A stretch of DNA of 13,173 nucleotides from CAZAYB01 sp964489215 (GTDB taxonomy: Bacteria > Planctomycetota > Phycisphaerae > Sedimentisphaerales > Anaerohalosphaeraceae). The notes under the pieces are model-generated. The model saw only the letters and a program-made list of their open reading frames with translations. It was not told the origin of the DNA and ran no database searches. Positions 6,080 through 12,610 of the stretch are shown in pieces. The stretch's first letter is position 1; each line of letters opens with the position of its first letter. The stretch spans positions 1-13,173 of the forward strand of contig CAZAYB010000060.1 of assembly GCA_964489215.1 (NCBI GenBank). Direction: 5' to 3'. The translations under genes were made by a program, and so were the position numbers.

Positions 6080-6229
6080 TTAGGCAACCATAAGAGCTGG
6101 CTCTGTATCTACTTCCAACAAATTCTCCAGATAAAGGTCAAGATCCCTTTGTTCAAACTCTGCCAGAAATTCCGGCCTTGCGCTTCGATTGATCTCCATG
6201 ATCATATCGATTGTTTCTCTTTTAGTCAT
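6080..6229 (-). CDS. 49-aa small protein
   Basis: The ATG at 6227-6229 has a GGAG site with 7-nt spacing (6237-6240), and the frame ends in TAA at 6080-6082, 14 nt before an intrinsic terminator. The peptide reads MTKRETIDMIMEINRSARPE at its start, then FLAEFEQRDLDLYLENLLEV and a short tail. It is amphipathic and helical in pattern (two predicted helices around the SARPEF turn), acidic, with no membrane segment or signal peptide. I do not recognise a named family. The expression signals on both sides make it a likely real gene. A possible promoter lies on the minus strand at 6358-6385 (TTGTTA, 16 bp, TATAGT), about 130 nt upstream. Confidence 0.75.
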   Translation of the reverse strand: MTKRETIDMIMEINRSARPEFLAEFEQRDLDLYLENLLEVDTEPALMVA

Positions 6230-6543
6230 TTTTATACTCCGTTACTGTTTCTGTCTTCTTCCTTGAAAACAACTCTCATAAGCGATATCGGATTTGACGG
6301 TAGGTTTTCTTGAATGACACGTTTACGCTATAAAATGCCATCCCAAATATACCCAGTACTATATTTACGTATATAAGCCTAACAAAATCAATATATTGTT
6401 GTTTGATAACTCCGGTTATAGGACCATTAATAACGTCCAATAAAAGCCGGGATGAAGAAACATGAACGGGGAATATTTTTTTAAAATTTTTTATTTTTTT
6501 TTACACAATCAAGCCGGGTAATCCTTTTTGGTTTCGTTTTTGG
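6230..6543. other. Intergenic DNA between the small gene and the cyclophilin gene
   Basis: It holds the possible minus-strand promoter at 6358-6385 and a very AT-rich tract at 6474-6512, mostly T runs on the plus strand, which could act as an UP-like element or bent DNA upstream of the cyclophilin promoter. I see no gene or RNA here. Confidence 0.4.
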
Positions 6544-6571
6544 TTGACATAAAAATGTTATCATGTAAGTT
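6544..6571 (+). promoter_or_regulatory. Candidate promoter of the cyclophilin gene
   Basis: A perfect TTGACA at 6544-6549 is followed after 16 bp by a weak TAAGTT at 6566-6571, with TG just before it. The -35 is convincing and the -10 is not. The leader would be over 110 nt. Confidence 0.4.
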
Positions 6572-6599
6572 GGTGACAAATAACAAAAATACCAGAGCC

Positions 6600-6626
6600 C
6601 CTGAAAATTGCGCCCCGAGGTTCAGG
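6600..6626 (+). other. Hairpin in the cyclophilin leader
   Basis: CCUGAA and UUCAGG flank a 15-nt loop rich in GC (GCGCCCCGAGG). It lies between the candidate promoter and the gene start, with no U-tract, so it would be a leader structure if transcribed. Confidence 0.35.
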
Positions 6627-6693
6627 CCGGTCATCGATGTTAAGCAAATTTTTTGAGGGCATGTAGAATAAAATTTTTTTCAAGGTAACTGAA

Positions 6694-7374
6694 ATGAGAA
6701 ATGTTCTGTCATGTTTTGTTGTTACGCTTTTGCCGGTCCTCATGATTTGCGGATGTGAAAATGACAATAACGAAAGTTATATCAGCAAAGCCGGACAGCA
6801 AAACCGGCATGAGCAAAATAACAACTCTCAAGCCCAAAAGACAGCAACAAGCAATAATTTAAAATCAGTGAAAGGTGGTACCATGGTAAAATTACAAACA
6901 AGTAAAGGCGATATTGTTATTGAACTAAACGAGGACAAAGCACCGGTAACTGCTGAAAATTTCCTGCAGTATGTTAATGACGGTTTTTATGACGGCTTGA
7001 TATTCCATCGCGTTATCCCGGACTTCATGATACAGGGCGGGGGAATGACAGCGGATATGACTGAAAAAGCGAACAAGGCACCGATAAAAAACGAAGCTTC
7101 TAACGGACTCAAAAATGACAGAGGCACAATTGCAATGGCACGAACCAACGACCCTCACAGCGCTACCAGCCAGTTCTTTATCAACCTGGCTGACAACGAA
7201 TTTTTGAATTATAAAGGTTCTGACAACCCCGGTTACGCTGTGTTTGGTAAGGTCGTTGAAGGAATGGATGTTGTCGATGAGATAGCTGAAGTCAAAACCG
7301 GCAGAAGCGGCAGACACGATGATGTGCCCACTGAGCCTATAGTAATTGAAAAAGCAACACTAACAGATGAATAA
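6694..7374 (+). CDS. Cyclophilin-type peptidyl-prolyl isomerase with lipoprotein-like leader
   Basis: The 226-aa product catalyses proline cis-trans isomerisation by family knowledge. Residues 1-20 form a hydrophobic signal ending in LMICG before Cys21, a lipobox-like site. Residues 22-62 are a polar Asn/Gln/Ser-rich linker. The cyclophilin domain runs from 64 to 224 and resembles E. coli PpiB, with FHRV (104-107, catalytic Arg106), MIQGGG (112-117, Gln114) and QFFIN (160-164). As read from the first ATG, with AAGG 8-9 nt upstream, it would be a membrane-anchored lipoprotein facing the periplasm. An internal ATG at 6883 (Met64) with its own AAAGGTGG upstream would make a 163-aa soluble form of exactly PpiB length. 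The gene is monocistronic and converges with the ACT/ligase operon. Confidence 0.92.
   Translation: MRNVLSCFVVTLLPVLMICGCENDNNESYISKAGQQNRHEQNNNSQAQKTATSNNLKSVKGGTMVKLQTSKGDIVIELNEDKAPVTAENFLQYVNDGFYDGLIFHRVIPDFMIQGGGMTADMTEKANKAPIKNEASNGLKNDRGTIAMARTNDPHSATSQFFINLADNEFLNYKGSDNPGYAVFGKVVEGMDVVDEIAEVKTGRSGRHDDVPTEPIVIEKATLTDE
6871..6878 (+). promoter_or_regulatory. Internal ribosome binding site before Met64 of the cyclophilin
   Basis: AAAGGTGG lies 4 nt before the ATG at 6883-6885, exactly at the boundary between the linker and the cyclophilin domain. It could start a cytosolic isoform. Confidence 0.45.
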
Positions 7375-7418
7375 TTGTTAAGGGCAGCTCTAATAATTGC
7401 TCTAAAGGTCATATTGTC

Positions 7419-7859
7419 CTAAAGGTCGTAAAGCTGCGAGTCTGACATTATTGAAAAACCGTTTTCGCACAGAGCCTCTTCGATATCGGATGCAGATGCG
7501 TTTTTAAGCTCCAGAAAGCAAAGCCCCTGTTTATCCTTATCCTTGGGAGCAACAAAGCCATAGGCATCTGCAATGTTGACACCTTTATTCAGCAGTACTT
7601 CCGTAAGCTTCCCAAGATTGCCCGTCTTATCCTTAGCCGTAATTGCAAGTACATCCTTTATCGCACAGGCCAGATTTCTATCTTCAAGAGCCAGTTGAGC
7701 GTCCTTGGGCCTGTCAACGATAACCTTCATAAGTCCAAACTCACCTCTGTCCTGAATTGTAAACGCCCAGACGTTAAAACCTCCTTCTGCCAGAATTTTT
7801 GCTACGTTTTTTACCCTCCCCGGCCTGTTTTCTACAAATACTGTAAGCTGCTTTGCCAT
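7419..7859 (-). CDS. Tandem ACT-domain protein (copy A)
   Basis: The 146-aa product has two ACT domains in tandem, at about 1-66 (LTVFVENRPGRVKNVAKILA) and 70-143 (VLAITAKDKTGNLGKLTEVL). ACT domains bind amino acids and act as sensors; no catalytic domain is attached. The GAGGG ribosome binding site lies 5 nt upstream. It is the last gene of the four-gene operon, 62 nt after the ligase at 7922-9085, and resembles copy B (143 aa). By genomic association known for this type, such stand-alone tandem-ACT proteins often neighbour phenylacetate-CoA ligases and 2-oxoacid:ferredoxin oxidoreductases, so sensing of aromatic amino acids is plausible. No clear terminator is seen in the 44-bp convergent gap. 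Confidence 0.88.
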   Translation of the reverse strand: MAKQLTVFVENRPGRVKNVAKILAEGGFNVWAFTIQDRGEFGLMKVIVDRPKDAQLALEDRNLACAIKDVLAITAKDKTGNLGKLTEVLLNKGVNIADAYGFVAPKDKDKQGLCFLELKNASASDIEEALCENGFSIMSDSQLYDL

Positions 7860-7921
7860 TTGATCCCTCTTTTGACTTTATTTGTGTGTTTAATTTACAG
7901 CTCGGTTAATCAGCTTATAAC

Positions 7922-9085
7922 CTACACATCCTTCGGCCTGTTGTCGATAACTCTTTTTGCCTTGCCCTCGAAAGCTGGCAGCGAACCTGGTTCATGAATT
8001 TCAATATGCGGATTTATTGTTATCGAGGCCCTGACCTTGTCGGTTATTTTTCGTTTCAGCTCTTCGATAGCTGAAAGTTCTCCGGTAAACATCTTCTGAT
8101 ATATTTCCACTTTCACAACAAGATAGTCAAGAGCTCCGTGCTTATCGATCTGTATCTGATAATTTGTACCAACCTGAGGCTCGGACATTACCACCTCTTC
8201 TATCTGCGACGGAAATACATTTACACCGTTTATAATAAGCATATCATCAGTTCTGCCCATGATCCTGCTTAGCCTTCTGTGAGTCCTTCCACATGGACAA
8301 GGCTCTGTATGAACAAAAGCCAGATCCCTCGTTCGATATCTCATAAGCGGCATCGCTTCNNNNNNNNNNNNNNNNNNNNNNNNNNNNNNNNNNNNNNNNN
8401 NNNNNNNNNNNNNNNNNNNNNNNNNNNNNNNNNNNNNNNNNNNNNNNNNNNNNNNNNNNTTTTTGATGGAAAGATCTGACGGTTTCGTATCGTATTCCGG
8501 CAAAAGAGTGTTAATATGAAGCAGATAGCTTGGAGTTATATGCAGTACACTCGTTTTGTAATCCTTCATGGTTTTTATCTGACGCTGAGTATTCCCTCCT
8601 CCGATTGGTATTACAGTCATCCCAACCCTTTCAGCGCCGTAATGCAGACCAAGCCCCCCCGTAAAAAGACCATAGCTCATCATGTTCTGAAATACATCCT
8701 CTCTTGAAGCTCCGGTTGTTACACAGCACCTGGCAACCAGATTGGTCCACCTTTCCATATCATCTGCAGTAAGATATATAACAGTAGGAGTTCCGGTTGT
8801 ACCGCTTGAGGAGTGAATCCTTACAACGTCTGTAAACTCCGCCGCCAGCAGACCAAACGGAAAATTCTGACGAAGGTCGTCTTTTGTAGAGAAAGGAATG
8901 TCCCTTATGTGGTCCAGTGTTTTTATATCATCGGGCGAGTTAATATTGGCCCTTGAAAGACGCTTTTTGTAAAACGGGGTCTGAAAAGCCAATTCGACAA
9001 TTTTTTTCAATCGTTGAAGCTGTATTTTTTCAATATCGCAGCGAGGAGCGGTTTCAATCTCCTTTTGCCAGTAAGTCACCTGCAT
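7922..9085 (-). CDS. paaK: Phenylacetate-CoA ligase family enzyme (copy 1), interrupted by an assembly gap
   Basis: An AMP-forming adenylating enzyme that by family knowledge makes aryl-acetyl-CoA from the acid, ATP and CoA. The ATP-binding loop SSGTTGTP lies at about 93-100, SYGLFTGGLGLHYG follows, and after the gap come RYRTRD, CPCGR, GRTDDM, INGVNVFPSQIEE and the C-terminal GKAKRV with its catalytic lysine. A run of 100 N (8360-8459) removes the centre, including the YGLSE-type motif seen in copy 2. Alignment by eye with copy 2 indicates about 84 missing residues (about 250 nt), so the true gap is longer than shown and the apparent length of 387 residues is wrong; about 435 is expected. 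The ATG at 9083-9085 has only a weak GGA upstream; a GTG two codons on is an alternative. It sits between the two ACT genes. Confidence 0.9.
   Translation of the reverse strand: MQVTYWQKEIETAPRCDIEKIQLQRLKKIVELAFQTPFYKKRLSRANINSPDDIKTLDHIRDIPFSTKDDLRQNFPFGLLAAEFTDVVRIHSSSGTTGTPTVIYLTADDMERWTNLVARCCVTTGASREDVFQNMMSYGLFTGGLGLHYGAERVGMTVIPIGGGNTQRQIKTMKDYKTSVLHITPSYLLHINTLLPEYDTKPSDLSIKXXXXXXXXXXXXXXXXXXXXXXXXXXXXXXXXXXEAMPLMRYRTRDLAFVHTEPCPCGRTHRRLSRIMGRTDDMLIINGVNVFPSQIEEVVMSEPQVGTNYQIQIDKHGALDYLVVKVEIYQKMFTGELSAIEELKRKITDKVRASITINPHIEIHEPGSLPAFEGKAKRVIDNRPKDV
8360..8459. other. Assembly gap of 100 N
   Basis: Exactly 100 unknown bases, a standard placeholder for a scaffold gap of unknown size. 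It lies in the middle of the copy 1 ligase gene. By comparison with copy 2 the real distance should be near 250 nt. Confidence 0.99.
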
Positions 9086-9136
9086 TTTTAGTTCCAGTTA
9101 CAAATATAGTTTCATTTCAAAAATTGGCAGATCTGG

Positions 9137-9568
9137 CTAAAGGCCCTTGATATCCGCCTCGGTAACAACGTTAATATTCTCAGAAGAAAGGACTTTCATT
9201 GCCTTTTCCGGGTCCTCGAATCGGAAAACAACAAGCGCCTTGTTTGAGAACTTTTCTACAAAACCGTACATATATTCAATATTGACATCGTTTTGGGAAA
9301 GAACTTTAAGAATATTGGCCAGCCCGCCGGGTTTGTCCTCAATCTCCACTGCCACCACTTCGGTAATATTGGCGGTATAGCTGTTTTCCTTCAATAGCTC
9401 AAAGGCAGCCCCGGGTTTATCCACTACGATTCGCAGCACACCGAAAGTTTCAGTTTCTGCTATTGTAAGTGCCCTTATGTTTATGTCGTTTGAGCCAAGC
9501 AGAGAGGTAACGTCAAAAAGTCTGCCGCTTCGGTTTTCAAGAAAAACAGAAATCTGTGTAATTTTCAT
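9137..9568 (-). CDS. Tandem ACT-domain protein (copy B)
   Basis: The 143-aa product has two ACT domains, at about 1-66 (ISVFLENRSGRLFDVTSLLG) and 70-141 (VVAVEIEDKPGGLANILKVL). It aligns along its whole length with copy A; both contain a YGFV segment in the second domain. The start is set by AAGGAG 6 nt upstream (9575-9580). It lies 30 nt after the copy 2 ligase and 51 nt before the copy 1 ligase, inside one operon. It is a probable small-molecule sensor or regulatory partner of the ligases; no DNA-binding or catalytic domain is present. Confidence 0.88.
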   Translation of the reverse strand: MKITQISVFLENRSGRLFDVTSLLGSNDINIRALTIAETETFGVLRIVVDKPGAAFELLKENSYTANITEVVAVEIEDKPGGLANILKVLSQNDVNIEYMYGFVEKFSNKALVVFRFEDPEKAMKVLSSENINVVTEADIKGL

Positions 9569-9598
9569 ATTCAGCTCCTTGTCTATTTTAAGGCAGTT

Positions 9599-10900
9599 TT
9601 ACAATGACCTTTTATCTACCACACGCTTGGCCTTGCCCATACTTCTTTCAATGGTTTTAGGTTCCACCAGCTTTACCTGTACACCTATCGACAGAACCGC
9701 TTCGATCTCCTTCTTGATCTTCTGCTCTATCGCGTGCATCTGCTTGATCTCATCGGAGAATATTTTTTCATCAACCTCGACCATTATGTCAACCTTATCA
9801 AGACGATGCTTTTCCCTGTCTATTACAAGCTGATAGTGAGGCTGAGTACCCTCGATTCCCAGCAGCACATGCTCTATTTGTGACGGGAAAACATTAATTC
9901 CGCGGACAACGATCATGTCATCGGTCCTTCCCTTGATTTTACTTGTTCTTGGGCTTGTTCTGCCGCATTTGCACTTTTCATTGTTAATCGAGACAATGTC
10001 CCTGGTCCTGTACCTTATCAAAGGTATACCCTGTTTTGTAAGTGTTGTTATAACCAGTTCCCCATCCTGACCGGCTGGGACAGGCTGGCCAGTATCGGGG
10101 TCTATGATTTCAGGATAAAACACATCAGAAAAAATATGCAGTCCTTCTTTATATGTGCATTCCTGAGATACACCAGGCCCTATGATTTCCGACAAACCGT
10201 AAACATCCGTTGCCAGAATCCCCAGTGAATCTTCAATGTCTTTCCTGATAGACTCTGACCATGGTTCAGCCCCGAAGATTCCTATCTCCCATTTAGTGTT
10301 TTTCGGGTCCAGGCCAAGCTCAGTACATGCCTCGGCAATGTACAGAGAATAACTGGGAGTGCAAGCCAGTATTCGAGGTGAAAAATCCTGCATTATCTTT
10401 ATCTGCCTTTTCGTCTGACCAGAAGATGTCGGAATAATCGTCAGGCCCATTTCAAGTGCTCCGTAATGAAACCCCAAACCCCCCGTAAACAGTCCGTAAC
10501 CGTATGCAATCTGAATCGTATCCTCAGGTTCTGCGCCCGCACAGCAAAGCGACCTTGCCATAACATCCGACCACAGTGCGATATCGTCCCTGGTATAACC
10601 AACCAGAGTCGGGTTGCCCGTTGTCCCGCTTGAAACATGAATCTCAACAAGATCGGTTCTCGGCCTGCTGAAAAGTCCAAACGGATAATTGTCCCGCATA
10701 TCCAGTTTTGTTGTGAAAGGCAATTTAGTGATATCTGAGATATCCTTGATATCGCCTGGCGATACGCCCGTCTCGTCAAACTTTTTTTTGTAAACCGGGC
10801 AATTGTTGTAAACGTAAGACGAAATTTCTCTTAGTCTGTCCGATTGGAGGTTCTTGAGATCCTCCAGGGGCATGGTTTCAATTTCTTCATTCCAGATCAT
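9599..10900 (-). CDS. paaK: Phenylacetate-CoA ligase family enzyme (copy 2)
   Basis: A complete 433-aa member of the PaaK family, matching the usual length. Visible motifs: SSGTTGNP (90-97, ATP loop), YGYGLFTGGLGFHYG (133-147), FGAEPW (209-214), YGLSE (234-238), RYRTRD (296-301), a CxCGR segment with Cys310 and Cys312, GRTDDM (325-329), GINVFPSQIE (334-343), and a C-terminal GKAKRVV (422-428) with the catalytic lysine. The likely substrate is phenylacetate or a related aryl-acetate, acting in aromatic amino-acid catabolism; the exact acid cannot be read from the sequence. The start has AAGGA 6 nt upstream (10907-10911). It is the first gene of the operon and follows a strong promoter. Confidence 0.93.
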   Translation of the reverse strand: MIWNEEIETMPLEDLKNLQSDRLREISSYVYNNCPVYKKKFDETGVSPGDIKDISDITKLPFTTKLDMRDNYPFGLFSRPRTDLVEIHVSSGTTGNPTLVGYTRDDIALWSDVMARSLCCAGAEPEDTIQIAYGYGLFTGGLGFHYGALEMGLTIIPTSSGQTKRQIKIMQDFSPRILACTPSYSLYIAEACTELGLDPKNTKWEIGIFGAEPWSESIRKDIEDSLGILATDVYGLSEIIGPGVSQECTYKEGLHIFSDVFYPEIIDPDTGQPVPAGQDGELVITTLTKQGIPLIRYRTRDIVSINNEKCKCGRTSPRTSKIKGRTDDMIVVRGINVFPSQIEHVLLGIEGTQPHYQLVIDREKHRLDKVDIMVEVDEKIFSDEIKQMHAIEQKIKKEIEAVLSIGVQVKLVEPKTIERSMGKAKRVVDKRSL

Positions 10901-10944
10901 TTGCTATCCTTCCGAACCATTTTCCTTAAAATTGAGGGAATTTC

Positions 10945-10973
10945 TATATAGCACAATAAGGACCAAAAGTCAA
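10945..10973 (-). promoter_or_regulatory. Promoter of the ligase/ACT operon
   Basis: TTGACT (10973-10968), 17-bp spacer, TATATA (10950-10945) on the minus strand, with TGC directly before the -10, an extended -10 element. The expected start is about 38 nt before the copy 2 ligase ATG. No other good promoter is seen between the four genes. Confidence 0.75.
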
Positions 10974-11023
10974 GAATATTACGCTTTTTAACAAAAACAA
11001 CCCCTTTTTGACATTTTGCGCGC

Positions 11024-11056
11024 ATAAAAAAGGCCCGGACTAACCGGGCCCTTTGG
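11024..11056 (-). terminator. Intrinsic terminator after the porin gene
   Basis: On the minus strand, GGCCCGG, loop UUAGU, CCGGGCC, with flanking A-U pairs that extend the stem to about 11 pairs, then six U. It lies about 30 nt after the porin stop and separates the porin from the ligase operon. Confidence 0.9.
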
Positions 11057-11082
11057 TTTATGTAATATCGGCTTGTAGAAAT

Positions 11083-12552
11083 TTAGAAGCCGTACTGAAT
11101 GTTGAACCTCAGGAAAAGAGCATGGTCCCGACTGCTGGAATCGTAAAAGTCACCAGGCATAAAGTAATCCATCAAAAGATGAGCCGAAAGATTCTTACAG
11201 CATTTATACTTTAGATATCCTGTCAGCATATGACCCCTGAGATTGCCGTTGTCAGAGTAGTTTGGCCCTGCCAGAGTATCTGCTCTGCCGCCAAGGGTGT
11301 TTTCATCTGCCCAATAGATATTGTAAAGCGTCTGCATCGTCCATTTTTCAAACGGTACAAACTCATGACCAACACCAAAGCGATGGAAGTTTGTCATCTC
11401 GCCAAGGTGACCAGTCTCACCGGACCATACATAAATCGGAAGATCGCCGCCGCGCTGCAGCTGAGGATAGTCACCCCAAAGCGGATCAAACGCTTCGTCC
11501 TTGCTTGTCCCTGCCTCATCACCTGAAAGGAACTCATAATCAAGGAAGACTTTGTTTTTGTACTTGTCGTGGAAGGCGTACTGAACTCGGTTGTTGGTAG
11601 CAAATGCGAACTGATCATCTCTGTCCTTTTGGCCGCCCTGTATAGCACCCTCAGTACTGTAAGACCAGTTTTCATCAAGCTTGCCTCTTAATGCACCGCC
11701 GAATGTGTGCAGTTCCATATCTACTCCGCCTCTTCTGGCTCCCCAGTAGTCGCTGGTCCTGCCTTCTTTGTAGATATAGTAACCTTCAAGAGTTTTATTT
11801 TCCAGGCCGTTGTAAGTTGCGTAAGCAATAATGCCTCTTTCGTCCTGACCCTGCGTCAGATGTCTGCCCTTTGCACGATGGTTGATCGGCTGAAGCCATG
11901 TGTCCTCTTCATCCCACTGCTGAATATAAATAACATCAAGAACTGTATCCATTTCCTGCCAGTCGTAAGTAGCACGAATAGCATCAAAGAAGATTGTCCT
12001 CGAACCGTCTGCGGGAGTACCTTCTGCGACAAGCCACCCGTTGCCAAGGATTATATCCTGTCGACCGAAAACAATTTTCAAAGGCATATCAAACACATCC
12101 CTGAACTCAAGATTGAAATGATCGAAAATCATTTCGTCAAAATCAACAGCTGAATCCCTGCTGTCGGGTTTATCCCACGTAAAAAACTCCCATGTAAGTC
12201 TCATGTTGAAATCAATGTTGTCATGAAGATTGAACTTACTTCCCCATCTTGTCCTGTATCTTTGGTAATGAGCGTAGTTGTTTGCACCTTCCTGTGTCAT
12301 GGTGGTATAGTTTTCCGCATAAACTTCACGGAACCTTACATCCAGCGTATTTGTCCACCACTCTGTAGGATGATGGAAAGTGTTCAGCCATTCACCGTGC
12401 ATTTCATGCCAGTGAGTCTCGGCCTGTTCACCTACAAAAAATTCCTTTTTTTCCTGAGCCGTCAAAGGCGACTCCTTTGCCAAAGCAATCCCCTGCAGCA
12501 CCGCAACCAGAAAGATCAGCAAAGACATCAACAAAATAGTTTTGCGTTCCAT
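11083..12552 (-). CDS. Alginate-export-like outer-membrane beta-barrel protein
   Basis: The 489-aa product starts with a signal peptide (residues 1-25, likely cut after ALA) and ends in a terminal aromatic, FNIQYGF, typical of outer-membrane barrels. The body shows alternating amphipathic strands. The segment GRQDIILGNGWLVAEGTP followed by DGSRTIFFDAIRATYDW resembles the alginate-export porin family. The true substrate is open: members include many planctomycete and proteobacterial porins not linked to alginate, and no alginate synthesis genes are in the window. AAGGAG lies 6 nt before the ATG (12559-12564). The gene follows the symporter by 58 nt in the same direction and is closed by a strong terminator, so the two probably form one transcript and one uptake path across outer and inner membranes. 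Confidence 0.8.
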   Translation of the reverse strand: MERKTILLMSLLIFLVAVLQGIALAKESPLTAQEKKEFFVGEQAETHWHEMHGEWLNTFHHPTEWWTNTLDVRFREVYAENYTTMTQEGANNYAHYQRYRTRWGSKFNLHDNIDFNMRLTWEFFTWDKPDSRDSAVDFDEMIFDHFNLEFRDVFDMPLKIVFGRQDIILGNGWLVAEGTPADGSRTIFFDAIRATYDWQEMDTVLDVIYIQQWDEEDTWLQPINHRAKGRHLTQGQDERGIIAYATYNGLENKTLEGYYIYKEGRTSDYWGARRGGVDMELHTFGGALRGKLDENWSYSTEGAIQGGQKDRDDQFAFATNNRVQYAFHDKYKNKVFLDYEFLSGDEAGTSKDEAFDPLWGDYPQLQRGGDLPIYVWSGETGHLGEMTNFHRFGVGHEFVPFEKWTMQTLYNIYWADENTLGGRADTLAGPNYSDNGNLRGHMLTGYLKYKCCKNLSAHLLMDYFMPGDFYDSSSRDHALFLRFNIQYGF

Positions 12553-12610
12553 TTTTTTCTCCTTAATACCTTAACAAATTATTGCTCGATTGACTTTACG
12601 TTCACATTTT

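Noticed and set aside
6014..6313. Plus-strand 99-codon frame
   Set aside because: It runs antisense to the well-supported 49-aa gene and its terminator, and has no start signals.
6561..6767. Minus-strand 68-codon frame over the cyclophilin leader
   Set aside because: No ribosome binding site; it overlaps the signal peptide region of a clear gene.
11008..11030. Plus-strand TTGACA as a promoter
   Set aside because: The nearest TAAAAA is only 11 bp away and no plus-strand gene follows.
11707..12153. Plus-strand 148-codon frame within the porin gene
   Set aside because: Antisense to a barrel protein with signal peptide, terminal Phe and family motif.
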